NCBI RefSeq assembly: GCF_963677575.1
Contig: NZ_OY782038.1
Coordinates: forward strand, 2,855,501 to 2,919,500
DNA: 64,000 nt
Direction of reading: 5' to 3'
From: an uncultured Draconibacterium sp.
GTDB taxonomy: Bacteria > Bacteroidota > Bacteroidia > Bacteroidales > Prolixibacteraceae
Both the position numbers and the translations under genes were made by a program. The notes beneath the pieces are model-generated. The model made no database searches. It was not told where the DNA came from and saw nothing but the letters and a program-made list of their open reading frames with translations. Below, piece after piece: positions 23,233 to 31,433 of the stretch. Within the stretch, counting starts at the first letter, position 1; every line of letters starts with the position of its first letter.

Positions 23233-26109
23233 TTATTGCAGTACGAATTTTACAGTAACACCAATTGCTTTTCCTTTATAATCTTCAATTTGAATATTGG
23301 GCAAAGATTGCAAAACCCTTTCTGCTTCTTTTTCAAGTTCTTTAAAAACTACTTTGTAGTCTTCACTTGTATTTTTCTGATTGGGTTGATAACCAATTAC
23401 CACAACTTCTTCTACTCTTATATCAGGAAAAGTTTTTTTAATGGTTAGATCTCCCTTTTTGTTAATTTTTGCAGTAACATTAACTGTTCCTTCAACACCA
23501 GAGTCTACTGCTTTTGTGGGATATTTGATATTTTTTGCAATAAATCTTCGCAAATCCAGCTCAGAAGTAATTTCTTCTGTTTTTGTGGTAATAATAATCA
23601 CCCCATCTTTAGCTTCTTCACCATAAGTTTCAATAGCTGAAGCATCTTTCAAAACACTGATCGATGCAATGTCATTAGGATCGATATCAGCCATCTCGCC
23701 AGTGAATTTTTCACCGTCGAGAAATATCAGCGGCGATTTTCCATTAAAATCAACCGAACCTTTCAATTTAATCGAAATGGCACCGTCTTTAGCTATTGGT
23801 CCGTATATTTTGGTAGCACTTTCATTTTTCAGGACTTCCATTGATTCTATTGTTTTTGGATCGATATCATTAATATCGCCATCGTAAGGTATACCTTCAA
23901 CAAATACCACGGCATCGTCCATTCTAGCTTTGGCAGCAGCTTTGGTTGTTATAATGATTACCCCGTTTTTACCTTTATCTTTATATAAAATCGTGGCTGA
24001 CTCGCCTTTCAGAACCTCAATAGATTCAATTGCATCAGGTTCCAACCAATCAATATCTTTCGATTCTTTGCCATCAACAATATATAATGGAGCCGTATCC
24101 GGATTACCTGTAAAACCTTGAACCCGAATACTTTCAAGCGGATCATTTTTTGTCTGCAATCCATAGCCAATCACTTTCACATCGTCAGTTTTTCCACTTC
24201 CATCGGCCTTTAGCTGAACATTCAACCTTGATTTTCCATCGATACTAATTTCTTTGTCGGCATACCCGATCATCCTATAAACCAACACCTTACTCTTATT
24301 TGTTTCAATTTCGTAGTTTCCGTTTATATCTGTTATTGTTCCAACGGTTGAACCTTTTACTACAACCAATGCTCCTGTTAAAGTTTCCCCTTTTTCGCTA
24401 CTAACAATTCCTTTTACAGTAAAATTATCGGCACTCTTCGGCTTTGCAGTTACTTCCGAAACTCCTTCTGAACCATCGGCTTTTAACTGCACATTAAGCT
24501 CTGATTTTCCATCTATGCTAACTTGTTTCTCAGCATAGCCAATCATTTTAAAAACCAGGGTATTGTTTTCGTCGGTATCGATCTTATAGTTCCCCGAAAA
24601 GTCGGAAACAGTGCCAACTGTAGTTCCTTTTACCAACACCATTACCCCCGGAATTCCGTCGCCATCTTCGTTGAAAATTTTACCGGCTACTGAATGTGCA
24701 GGTTTTACCACTACTCCGTTGGGCGATTGTTGCGAATCGATATCACTTTTAGTCAATACCACATTAATTTTCTCTTTGTTGGCCGGAACTTTTCTGAACT
24801 CATAACCCAACATATTAAAAACTAGTACTGCATCTTCATTGGCTACATTTATCACATAGTTTCCTGAAAAATCGGAAATAGTACCTGTGTTTGTTCCTTC
24901 GATCAAAACTGCCGCCGCAGGAATCGGTTCGCCTTTGTGATTAGTGATTTTTCCTTTAACGGTGAGTTCTGAAGTTGGCGTTCCATTAACAGCATGTTCA
25001 AAACCGGTATTGGTTCCGGGAATATAGTCGCTGGTTTGAATGTAATACACACCATCCTCTTTCGGATTTTTATCGAATGACAGCGCATTGGCAACCACTT
25101 TGGTTTCAAGGCCGAGAGCATTTATCACTTCACCTCCATCAAATCCATTGGAGAAATCAATTTTCATCAGATCGGGATGATTGGACGGAAGCTCAACACC
25201 ATCAACAACTACTTTTAGTTGGCCGGCATCGTGAAGCACTTCGGTTCGTACTTCTTTGTTCGACAACCCCATCACCAAAATGGCCAGTAGCGGAAGCACA
25301 ACCAGCTGTTTCAGCAGGCTGTAGCGGTTTTCTGTTTTCTTTTTCATCATAATAATACGGTTTTTTAATTGTGAGCCGTTAAGCGCAGTTAAAAAGGGAG
25401 CCACTCCTTTTTTATGCGCTAAACCGACCATGGCCAGTTGGTAAGCTTCGGCGTTATGATTTTGGGCTACCTGATGATCAGTCAGGTATTCCAGGTTATT
25501 TCGCATAGCATCGCGGGTTAACCAGGCAAAAGGGTTAAACCACTGGAATAGAAATAAAAGCTCGGCAAAAAGGATATCAAATGTATGACGTTCCCTTACG
25601 TGCACCATTTCGTGATCGACGATCATTCTCAGGTTGGGATTTTTCAGCGTTTTTTCCGACAGCACAATGCGCGAGAAGAAAGAGAACGGGTGAACATCTT
25701 TTTTTGTCAGGTTAACTTCTGCTCCAAACAATTCCCTCAGGCGGCTAAAACGGATAATATTCATGGCTTTGAGGTGCCCGATCAGCAGGTTCAGAAGAAA
25801 TACAACAATTCCGAACGCATAAATCGCCAGCAGGTAATGATACCATTCGAAACTATATTGCGGTTCATTAGCCGCTACAGCTTCGGGCAGGTAGGCAAAA
25901 CTCTCCGAAGCAGCTACCGGAATCGATTGTATATAACTCACTTTGGTAAACGTAATCAGCGGAATGAGGAAACTAACCATAAACGACACCGGCAAATAAA
26001 TCCGGTTAAACAGAAAATGTTTCTGGTGCTGGAAAAGAGCCAGATAAGCCAGATAAAAAGCACCAAGCGCCAAAGCTGACTTCCCGATGTAGAGGATAAA
26101 ATCTTCCAT
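23233..26109 (-). CDS. M56 (BlaR1-like) metallopeptidase with CarboxypepD-reg, plug-like and TonB-C repeats
   Basis: The protein has 958 residues, far longer than ordinary BlaR1. Residues 1-290 form the M56 membrane domain, with helices near 8-25, 35-55, 88-112 and 260-285 and the zinc motif HEMVH (166-170). Then follow three carboxypeptidase-regulatory-like beta domains (each with the GxxxxGTISDFSGNY-type motif), three plug-like repeats ending EVLKxESAxxxYG-K-NGVIIITTK, and a TonB-C-like segment (residues 850-880, SGVEGTVNVTAKI). The BlaI gene overlaps its start by 1 bp (TAATG), so it is the sensor-protease partner of that repressor. The extracytoplasmic repeats are probably the sensing part. 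Confidence 0.9.
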   Translation of the reverse strand: MEDFILYIGKSALALGAFYLAYLALFQHQKHFLFNRIYLPVSFMVSFLIPLITFTKVSYIQSIPVAASESFAYLPEAVAANEPQYSFEWYHYLLAIYAFGIVVFLLNLLIGHLKAMNIIRFSRLRELFGAEVNLTKKDVHPFSFFSRIVLSEKTLKNPNLRMIVDHEMVHVRERHTFDILFAELLFLFQWFNPFAWLTRDAMRNNLEYLTDHQVAQNHNAEAYQLAMVGLAHKKGVAPFLTALNGSQLKNRIIMMKKKTENRYSLLKQLVVLPLLAILVMGLSNKEVRTEVLHDAGQLKVVVDGVELPSNHPDLMKIDFSNGFDGGEVINALGLETKVVANALSFDKNPKEDGVYYIQTSDYIPGTNTGFEHAVNGTPTSELTVKGKITNHKGEPIPAAAVLIEGTNTGTISDFSGNYVINVANEDAVLVFNMLGYEFRKVPANKEKINVVLTKSDIDSQQSPNGVVVKPAHSVAGKIFNEDGDGIPGVMVLVKGTTVGTVSDFSGNYKIDTDENNTLVFKMIGYAEKQVSIDGKSELNVQLKADGSEGVSEVTAKPKSADNFTVKGIVSSEKGETLTGALVVVKGSTVGTITDINGNYEIETNKSKVLVYRMIGYADKEISIDGKSRLNVQLKADGSGKTDDVKVIGYGLQTKNDPLESIRVQGFTGNPDTAPLYIVDGKESKDIDWLEPDAIESIEVLKGESATILYKDKGKNGVIIITTKAAAKARMDDAVVFVEGIPYDGDINDIDPKTIESMEVLKNESATKIYGPIAKDGAISIKLKGSVDFNGKSPLIFLDGEKFTGEMADIDPNDIASISVLKDASAIETYGEEAKDGVIIITTKTEEITSELDLRRFIAKNIKYPTKAVDSGVEGTVNVTAKINKKGDLTIKKTFPDIRVEEVVVIGYQPNQKNTSEDYKVVFKELEKEAERVLQSLPNIQIEDYKGKAIGVTVKFVLQ

Positions 26110-26468
26110 TACTTTTTGTTTTTAATGAGCTTAACCAGTTCGTCAATCTCTTCTTCCGACAAGTTTTTCTCTTTTACAAAAAAGGCCACAGCACTTTTAT
26201 ACGAATTATCGAAATAGTCGCTAACCACCTGGTTCATAAACGAACGGCGGTACTCTTCCTTCGAGATAAGCGGAAAATACTGGTAGGTGTTGCCGTATTG
26301 TTTAAAACCGATAACACCTTTGTCCTGCAACAAACGCACCAACGACGAAATGGTGTTGTAATGCGGTTTCGGCTCGGGATACAATTCAACAATGTCTTTT
26401 ACAAATGCTTTTTCCAGTTTCCAGAGGATCTTCATCAACTCCTCTTCCTTTTTTGTTAGTTTCTTCAT
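26109..26468 (-). CDS. BlaI/MecI/CopY-family repressor
   Basis: The 119-residue protein, starting MKKLTKKEEELMKILW, is a winged-helix repressor (helices about 4-60; HYNTISSLVRLLQDKGVIGFK is the recognition region) with a C-terminal dimerisation part. In this family the M56 partner cleaves the repressor when a signal is sensed. The 9-codon upstream extension is rejected: it would start inside a REP-like hairpin element, and MKKLTKKEEE fits the family. Its stop overlaps the M56 start by 1 bp. Three 16-bp operator-like palindromes and a promoter lie upstream (26572-26636), so autorepression is expected. Confidence 0.93.
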   Translation of the reverse strand: MKKLTKKEEELMKILWKLEKAFVKDIVELYPEPKPHYNTISSLVRLLQDKGVIGFKQYGNTYQYFPLISKEEYRRSFMNQVVSDYFDNSYKSAVAFFVKEKNLSEEEIDELVKLIKNKK

Positions 26469-26486
26469 TGTACTGTCGATTTGAAA

Positions 26487-26554
26487 CGTCATGCTGTCCG
26501 TCAGCTGACGGATTCAGCATCTAAAACAGATCCTGAAACAAGTTCAGGATGACG
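26487..26554. repeat. REP-like paired hairpin element
   Basis: A 68-bp element bounded by CGTCATGCTG and, inverted, CAGGATGACG. It contains two hairpins: a GTCATGCTG... CAGCATC arm pair and ATCCTGAAACAAGTTCAGGAT (26529-26550 region, stem ATCCTGAA/TTCAGGAT). The type is common between Bacteroidota genes. It lies in the expected 5' leader of the blaI mRNA. Confidence 0.75.
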
Positions 26555-26571
26555 AATTGTAAATTACGAAA

Positions 26572-26579
26572 CAAACATA
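26572..26579 (-). promoter_or_regulatory. putative -7 element for blaI
   Basis: TATGTTTG on the minus strand fits TAnnTTTG exactly. The spacer and -33 region upstream of it overlap the operator palindromes, the expected position for repression. The transcript would begin near 26565. Confidence 0.65.
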
Positions 26580-26580
26580 C

Positions 26581-26636
26581 AACTGATTTTTCAGTTTTGC
26601 AACTGATTTTTCAGTTATAGAACGTAATTCTCAGTT
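26581..26636. promoter_or_regulatory. three phased BlaI-type operators
   Basis: The 16-bp palindrome AACTGATTTTTCAGTT occurs at 26581-26596 and again at 26601-26616. A degenerate third copy, AACGTAATTCTCAGTT, lies at 26621-26636. The starts are exactly 20 bp apart. They cover the promoter upstream of the -7 element at 26572-26579 and fit a dimer-repressor operator of the BlaI/MecI family, though the exact motif is inferred from position and palindromy. Confidence 0.8.
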
Positions 26637-26696
26637 TTTTTGAGCTTTATATATAATCAAATCCCGCATGAAATACACAATCCATCAGAAATAAAA

Positions 26697-26727
26697 AAAT
26701 GCCATTCTTAAAAAAAGAACAGCATTT
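26697..26727 (-). terminator. terminator of the TonB receptor gene
   Basis: Stem AAATGCCATTCTT / AAGAACAGCATTT with two mismatches (26697-26709, 26715-26727) lies just downstream of the receptor gene on the minus strand; an A-run precedes it on plus (T-run on minus). Confidence 0.65.
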
Positions 26728-26753
26728 CATAGAATTGTCTTTGCGTATTATCG

Positions 26754-29234
26754 TTAAAATTCTCCTCCTCCCATTTCCATTCCACCGTCGCCACCACCAC
26801 GGTTTCCACGTTCTTCTTTAAAGTTGTTAATCTTGTAGCTCAATGTAAGCATTACTACACGTGGTTCGCGTTCAAAACGAAACCAGCTTTCAAAGTCGTC
26901 GCCATAGCTTGTGCGCTCAAAACGACCTGTTCCCAACGGATCGCGAATACTAACAGTAGCCGAAAGTTTTTTATTCATAAACTCCTGGCGGTACGAAATA
27001 TTGGTGAAGAACATGGCACCACTTTCGCCCTGCGCCGATACTGACTTACCACGGAAGAATGCATTTACCTGCAAACGGGAACTTTCAGCCAATTTAAAAG
27101 TGGTATTCATTCGGCCACCCCAGTTTGTACTTTCCCGGTCAATCGACTCACCATTCAAATCGCCGGTAATTTTATAATTGTAAACATTTACACTGGCGTT
27201 AAGGATCAACCACTTCTTATAATTCCAGTTTCCGGTAACTTCAAGGCCGGTACTATAATCTTTATCAAAATTGTCGGTATATAGGTAAAAAATACCGTCT
27301 TCGCCCAGTTCTTGCGTGCGGTCGATTTTATTATTTGTTACCCGACGAAACAAATCGGCCGAAATAAACGACCGTGATTCACCAAAACGTTTCATTAAGC
27401 CGAGTTCATACGAATTGGTGTATTCAGGTTTCAAATCGGGATTTCCGTAACGAATGGTGTAACGGTTGTAATAATTCGGTGTAGGGTCAAGATCACGGCC
27501 ACTTGGGCGGTTGATCCTTCGGCTATAACTTGCAGTAACATCTGCAGTTTGTGCAACCGGATAAGAAAAGTGCGCTGTTGGAAAAAGATCGAAACGCTTC
27601 AAGGATGAAACATTCGCCGCATTTGTATTTTGAATTTCGCGAATGGTTAATTCTCCACGCAAACCGGCCATGTAGGCAAACTTGCCCACTTTGTTGCTGT
27701 ATGTAGAATAAGCGGCATGTATGTCGCGCTGAAAATCAGTAGCACTTGAATATTCATCGTTGATTATCCAAGAGTCGCTTGCCTGATCATAATCGCGAAA
27801 TTCCAGCGTCTGATATTCGCTCTTCAAACGCCCCTGGTAACCGGCTTCAAAAAGGCCGTCATCGCTAAACGGATAGGTATAATCGAGCTTCAAACGAATG
27901 TCTTGCTCATCTTCGGTTTCAAAAGTTGACACCCTCGATAAGTAATCGTTGGTAGGATTAAAATTCTCGTCGGCCAGTAATTCACCTTCTATTTCATTGT
28001 CGGTTCCCGTCTCATCCGAGTAGTAAACCGTAGCTTCAATGCGGTGCCCTTTGTCATCGAATTTATGTTGGAAATTCATGTTCAACGTGTAGAAATCGTT
28101 ATTTCTATCGGAAGTTTCCTCGCTGATTGAAAAGATTTCTTCAGAAGCAGGGATTGTATAATTTTCTGTTCGGCCACCACCTTCGTTGCCACGTTCCGAG
28201 GTTCCGGTTTCTCCCGAAAGAGTTAAGGTAGTGTTGGTTCCTAAATAAAGATCGGCACCCCCTTTAAACCGGTGCCCGCCACGAATCCAGTTGCGATCGC
28301 CCGACATATTCAGAAATTCGGTAGTATCGTTGTAATACGTTTCGCGCTCCGAAGCCATTTTCCCGTTATTGATCTCATCGCGCCAGTCGGCTCCAAAAAA
28401 CAGATTCATTTTTTCAAAACGGTAATTCAGCATAAAATCGCCACGGTATTTTTCGCCCGTTCCAACACTTGCGTTAACAATGCCGTTCAATCCGTTCATC
28501 GAGTTCTTTTTCATCACCAGGTTAATGATACCTGCAGCACCATCGGGTTCGTATTTTGCCGATGGGTTGGTAATAATCTCAATATTTTCGATTGCCGAAG
28601 AAGGAATCTGGCGCAGCGCATCGCTTCCACTTAAAACACTTGGCCGGCCGTCAATTAATACGGTAAAATTCCCAGATCCGCGCAACGACACATTCCCCTC
28701 AATATCAACCTGAACAGAAGGTGTATTTTCCAAAACATCGACGGCTGTACCTCCAATGGCACTGATCACCTGGCTAACGTTAACCACTTTTTTATCCAGC
28801 TTATATTCCACTGCGGCTTTGTCGGCCACAACATTTACCTCGCCAATGGCAACAGTTGACGGAGCAAGATTGATCTCCCCCAAATCGTGCACACGGTTGC
28901 TGCGATCGAGTTTGATATCCATCACATTTTCCTCATTGAAACCTATAAAGTTGGCCACCAGGTAATAATCGCCATAGTCTAAATCGACTATTTCAAATAC
29001 GCCTTTTTCGTTGGTAATGCCACCGGTTACGAGGGTAGAATCGGTCTCTTTATAAACGGCAATATTCGCAAACTCCATGGGGATTTCGGTATCTTTATCT
29101 ACAATCGTTCCAACAATCTTTCCTTTACCATCGTCGTTTGGATCGTACTTTTTTACAGGGTCTTCTATTAATGCATAAGAATTCACCCCAATAAATAAAA
29201 GAGCGATTAAAATTAAGTTTTTCAGGTACTTCAT
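26754..29234 (-). CDS. TonB-dependent outer-membrane receptor (outer-membrane beta-barrel family)
   Basis: The 826-residue protein has a signal peptide (1-21), an N-terminal carboxypeptidase-regulatory-like domain (about 38-125; GTIVDKDTEIPMEFANIAV), a plug domain (about 140-245; NTPSVQVDIEGNVSLRGSGNFTVLIDGRPSVL, then EIITNPSAKYEPDGAAGIIN) and a beta-barrel, ending with a Gly-rich tail (GGGDGGMEMGGGEF). It matches the outer-membrane beta-barrel/OMP_b-brl type rather than SusC, as no SusD gene is nearby. Substrates cannot be predicted. It is transcribed in the same direction as the BlaI-M56 pair but upstream of them, and has its own terminator. Confidence 0.92.
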   Translation of the reverse strand: MKYLKNLILIALLFIGVNSYALIEDPVKKYDPNDDGKGKIVGTIVDKDTEIPMEFANIAVYKETDSTLVTGGITNEKGVFEIVDLDYGDYYLVANFIGFNEENVMDIKLDRSNRVHDLGEINLAPSTVAIGEVNVVADKAAVEYKLDKKVVNVSQVISAIGGTAVDVLENTPSVQVDIEGNVSLRGSGNFTVLIDGRPSVLSGSDALRQIPSSAIENIEIITNPSAKYEPDGAAGIINLVMKKNSMNGLNGIVNASVGTGEKYRGDFMLNYRFEKMNLFFGADWRDEINNGKMASERETYYNDTTEFLNMSGDRNWIRGGHRFKGGADLYLGTNTTLTLSGETGTSERGNEGGGRTENYTIPASEEIFSISEETSDRNNDFYTLNMNFQHKFDDKGHRIEATVYYSDETGTDNEIEGELLADENFNPTNDYLSRVSTFETEDEQDIRLKLDYTYPFSDDGLFEAGYQGRLKSEYQTLEFRDYDQASDSWIINDEYSSATDFQRDIHAAYSTYSNKVGKFAYMAGLRGELTIREIQNTNAANVSSLKRFDLFPTAHFSYPVAQTADVTASYSRRINRPSGRDLDPTPNYYNRYTIRYGNPDLKPEYTNSYELGLMKRFGESRSFISADLFRRVTNNKIDRTQELGEDGIFYLYTDNFDKDYSTGLEVTGNWNYKKWLILNASVNVYNYKITGDLNGESIDRESTNWGGRMNTTFKLAESSRLQVNAFFRGKSVSAQGESGAMFFTNISYRQEFMNKKLSATVSIRDPLGTGRFERTSYGDDFESWFRFEREPRVVMLTLSYKINNFKEERGNRGGGDGGMEMGGGEF

Positions 29235-29442
29235 TGCTGTCTAAATTGTTTCCTTTTGCCTGTTTACTACTATAAGACCGTTTATTCTTTATTTAGTTTA
29301 ATTCAAACGTGTTAATTAGTTGTTAACGTGTTCCCGCGTGGTTAGCGCGGTTACTAAGTATTGTTTTTCAATTGTTTGGTCCTACATCGTAATCTTTCTT
29401 TTTCGAAATTTCAAACAGCCGCAAAATAGAATAGTCTAAAAA

Positions 29443-29470
29443 AAATGCCACCCTCCCGGATGGCATTCTA
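29443..29470 (-). terminator. terminator in receptor leader region
   Basis: Stem AATGCCA / TGGCATT around a CCCTCCCGGA loop; preceded by eight A residues on plus, i.e. a T-run on the minus strand. It faces transcription coming from 29527-29534 and ends about 200 bp before the TonB receptor start. Confidence 0.7.
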
Positions 29471-29526
29471 CCAAAACTTAAAATCTATGGAAAAAGTGCC
29501 TCCTGCTCATTAATCCATAAGGGGTG

Positions 29527-29534
29527 CAAAAATA
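29527..29534 (-). promoter_or_regulatory. putative -7 element of a short minus-strand unit
   Basis: TATTTTTG on the minus strand with TTG about 19 bp upstream. Transcription would meet the terminator at 29443-29470 after about 80 nt. Confidence 0.5.
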
Positions 29535-29660
29535 ATGAGCTTCGAATTTTTTACAACTTTGGACGATAAATAGATCGCTGATTTTAATATATTTTAAGAT
29601 TTTAGTAACCGCGCACTCTTCGGGCCCATAAAAAACGCCCAACTATTTTGTAGCCGATGC

Positions 29661-29691
29661 TTTGTTTAGCTTATTCGTTCGCTTAACTTTG
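29661..29691 (+). promoter_or_regulatory. promoter of the CD225-DUF2752 operon
   Basis: TTTG (29661-29664), 19 bp spacer, TAACTTTG (29684-29691): both boxes match the Bacteroidota consensus. The transcript start near 29698 lies upstream of the ATG at 29725 and downstream of an earlier ATG at 29662, which it rules out. Confidence 0.8.
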
Positions 29692-29724
29692 TTATTCATC
29701 AAGTCTATTAAAAAACTACTTATC

Positions 29725-30015
29725 ATGAACGAACAAGTTAATCAACCGCAAGGACCACCACCTAATTATCTGGTATTTGCCATAATTGTTACCCTTCTGT
29801 GTGGAAAAATATTCGGCATTGTTGCCATTGTATTTGCCGCACAGGTAAACTCGCATTGGAATGCCGGAAATTATGAAGCAGCATTATCGGCCAGTAGAAA
29901 TGCTAAATTATGGGCTTGGGTGTCGTTTGCCGCCGGTATGGCCTGGGTAATTTTAGGTGTAATACTGTCGATTTTTGGCGTACTTGCAGGAATAATGCAG
30001 GGAGCTTTTAATTAA
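29725..30015 (+). CDS. CD225/dispanin-family small membrane protein
   Basis: The 96-residue protein, starting MNEQVNQPQGPPPNYL, has a Pro-rich N-terminus and two transmembrane helices (about 17-40 and 60-90) with the linking loop HWNAGNYEAALSASRNAKLWAW, the pattern of the CD225/dispanin family (related to eukaryotic IFITM proteins). Bacterial members have no established function. The upstream promoter fixes this start. The DUF2752 gene follows 6 bp later; the same pairing is familiar in Bacteroidota. Confidence 0.85.
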   Translation: MNEQVNQPQGPPPNYLVFAIIVTLLCGKIFGIVAIVFAAQVNSHWNAGNYEAALSASRNAKLWAWVSFAAGMAWVILGVILSIFGVLAGIMQGAFN

Positions 30016-30021
30016 TAACGA

Positions 30022-30423
30022 ATGAAACGAACCATCAATAGCATACTGCTACTCGTAATTATTGGAGTAGCAGTTCTTTTTTTTGTACTCGACCCTGCCC
30101 AACATGAGATTTTTCCGCAGTGCCTGTTTCATTCGATAACCGGGGGCTATTGCCCGGGATGCGGTTCGCAAAGGGCGTTACACAGTTTGTTACATTTAGA
30201 TTTTGCCGGTGTTGTTGGCTATAATTTTTTGTTTCTTCCAGCAGCACTTTTTATTTTTTATCACTACTCGCACCCTTTACTGAACAAAGCTTTTGGGTGG
30301 AAACTGCCCAACCTGTTTTACAAAAAACAAACGCCCTGGATTGTTTTATTGGTCGTTGTTCTGTTTTGGATAGCGCGGAACCTACCTTGGTATCCTTTTA
30401 ATGTGCTTGCACCTATGGTTTAG
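30022..30423 (+). CDS. DUF2752 membrane protein
   Basis: The 133-residue protein has three hydrophobic segments and the DUF2752 signature CPGCGSQRA (about 47-55), with an aromatic C-terminal region (FWIARNLPWYPFN). The family is uncharacterised; the Cys pair could bind metal. It forms an operon with the CD225 gene. Confidence 0.88.
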   Translation: MKRTINSILLLVIIGVAVLFFVLDPAQHEIFPQCLFHSITGGYCPGCGSQRALHSLLHLDFAGVVGYNFLFLPAALFIFYHYSHPLLNKAFGWKLPNLFYKKQTPWIVLLVVVLFWIARNLPWYPFNVLAPMV

Positions 30424-30432
30424 ACACAAAAA

Positions 30433-30458
30433 AAACGGATGCGAAAATACACCCGTTT
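30433..30458. terminator. weak bidirectional terminator
   Basis: Stem AAACGG (30433-30438) / CCGTTT (30453-30458) with flanking A and T runs between convergent genes. It is short, so the call is tentative. Confidence 0.4.
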
Positions 30459-30479
30459 ATCTATTTAATTTGGTTAGGA

Positions 30480-31412
30480 TCACTTCACGAATGAAGCATC
30501 ATTTAAATAATCGAAACATTTTTCAACACCCTCAAACTGGGTCATACTTCCGTCTCTGATTCCTTCCAGTTCCACATAGAAACCTTCCAAACCATTTTCG
30601 TATGCTTTGTTAAAGATGTTTTTAAAGTTCATCATTCCCGACTGGCCAAGAACTGAGCGATCTTTAATATGAAGAACAGGGAATCTGCCGGCATACTTTT
30701 CGAAGTATTCCAACGGATCGTTTGAGCCCATAACCGTCCAGTAAACATCCATTTCAAAGAATACCAAATTTGGATCGGTACCATTCAGGAACAAGTCGTA
30801 AATTACATCGCCAACAGGCATCCAGGGATTACTTGGTTTATCCTTGTCTTCCGGTTTTACAATGCGGCCAAATTCCATGTGGTGGTTGTGATAACCAAAC
30901 TTAATTCCGGCAGATTTTGCAATTTCACCGGCCTGGTTAAACGACTCGCAAACTACTTTTACAGCATCATGCGTTGGCACATTTGGCATCATTGGCTGAA
31001 CCAAAGTTTTCACACCAAACTTCACATGGTCTTCAACAGTTTGTTTCCAGAAATCAGCAATCTCACCCAATTTGTCTTTCGTAATGTCACGAGTTGGAGG
31101 ATTTACATGTGAGCTGGTAATTTTCAAACCTGCATCGTCGGCCAGTTTACGATATTCTTCAACAGAGTAGTCACCCATTTTGCGATCGCGGTAACCCGCC
31201 AGTTCAATGGTACTGTAACCGATATCCTTAATTTTTTTCAAGCCATTCGGAACATCTTCTGCCAATTCACGTCCTACAGAGTAAATTTGCAAACCAATTT
31301 CCTTTTTACCCATGCCAACCATCGAGGCAGCACTTGCAGGCTTTAATGAGCCAGCTACCATACCTCCGGCGGTAAGCAGACCCATCTTTTTTAGAAATTC
31401 TCTTTTATCCAT
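30480..31412 (-). CDS. secreted sugar-phosphate isomerase/epimerase-like TIM-barrel protein
   Basis: The 310-residue protein has a Tat-like signal (DKREFLKKMG, hydrophobic stretch to about 30) and a xylose-isomerase-like TIM barrel. Seen motifs are IELAGY, SHVNPPTRD, GYHNHHMEF (metal ligand region) and VLHIKDRS. Such proteins catalyse isomerisation or epimerisation of sugars and are often exported next to Gfo/Idh dehydrogenases. The Gfo/Idh gene lies 21 bp upstream on the same strand, so the two probably process one sugar. The substrate is unknown. Confidence 0.88.
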   Translation of the reverse strand: MDKREFLKKMGLLTAGGMVAGSLKPASAASMVGMGKKEIGLQIYSVGRELAEDVPNGLKKIKDIGYSTIELAGYRDRKMGDYSVEEYRKLADDAGLKITSSHVNPPTRDITKDKLGEIADFWKQTVEDHVKFGVKTLVQPMMPNVPTHDAVKVVCESFNQAGEIAKSAGIKFGYHNHHMEFGRIVKPEDKDKPSNPWMPVGDVIYDLFLNGTDPNLVFFEMDVYWTVMGSNDPLEYFEKYAGRFPVLHIKDRSVLGQSGMMNFKNIFNKAYENGLEGFYVELEGIRDGSMTQFEGVEKCFDYLNDASFVK

Positions 31413-31433
31413 AAGGTTTTTTAGTTGGTTGAT

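Larger units (their letters stand above)
29235..29724. other. divergent intergenic region with inverted repeats and a promoter-terminator pair
   Basis: No gene of normal size is seen. The region holds AACGTGTT copies at 29306 and 29325, CCGCG/CGCGG around 29334-29350, a 13-bp perfect inverted pair GCGCGGTTACTAA (29345-29357) and TTAGTAACCGCGC (29602-29614), a minus-strand promoter-like site at 29527-29534 facing a terminator at 29443-29470, and the promoter of the downstream CD225 gene (29661-29691). Confidence 0.6.

Noticed and set aside
29662..29724. Longer start for the CD225 gene at 29662
   Set aside because: Both promoter boxes (29661-29691) lie inside the added part, so the extension would not be transcribed.
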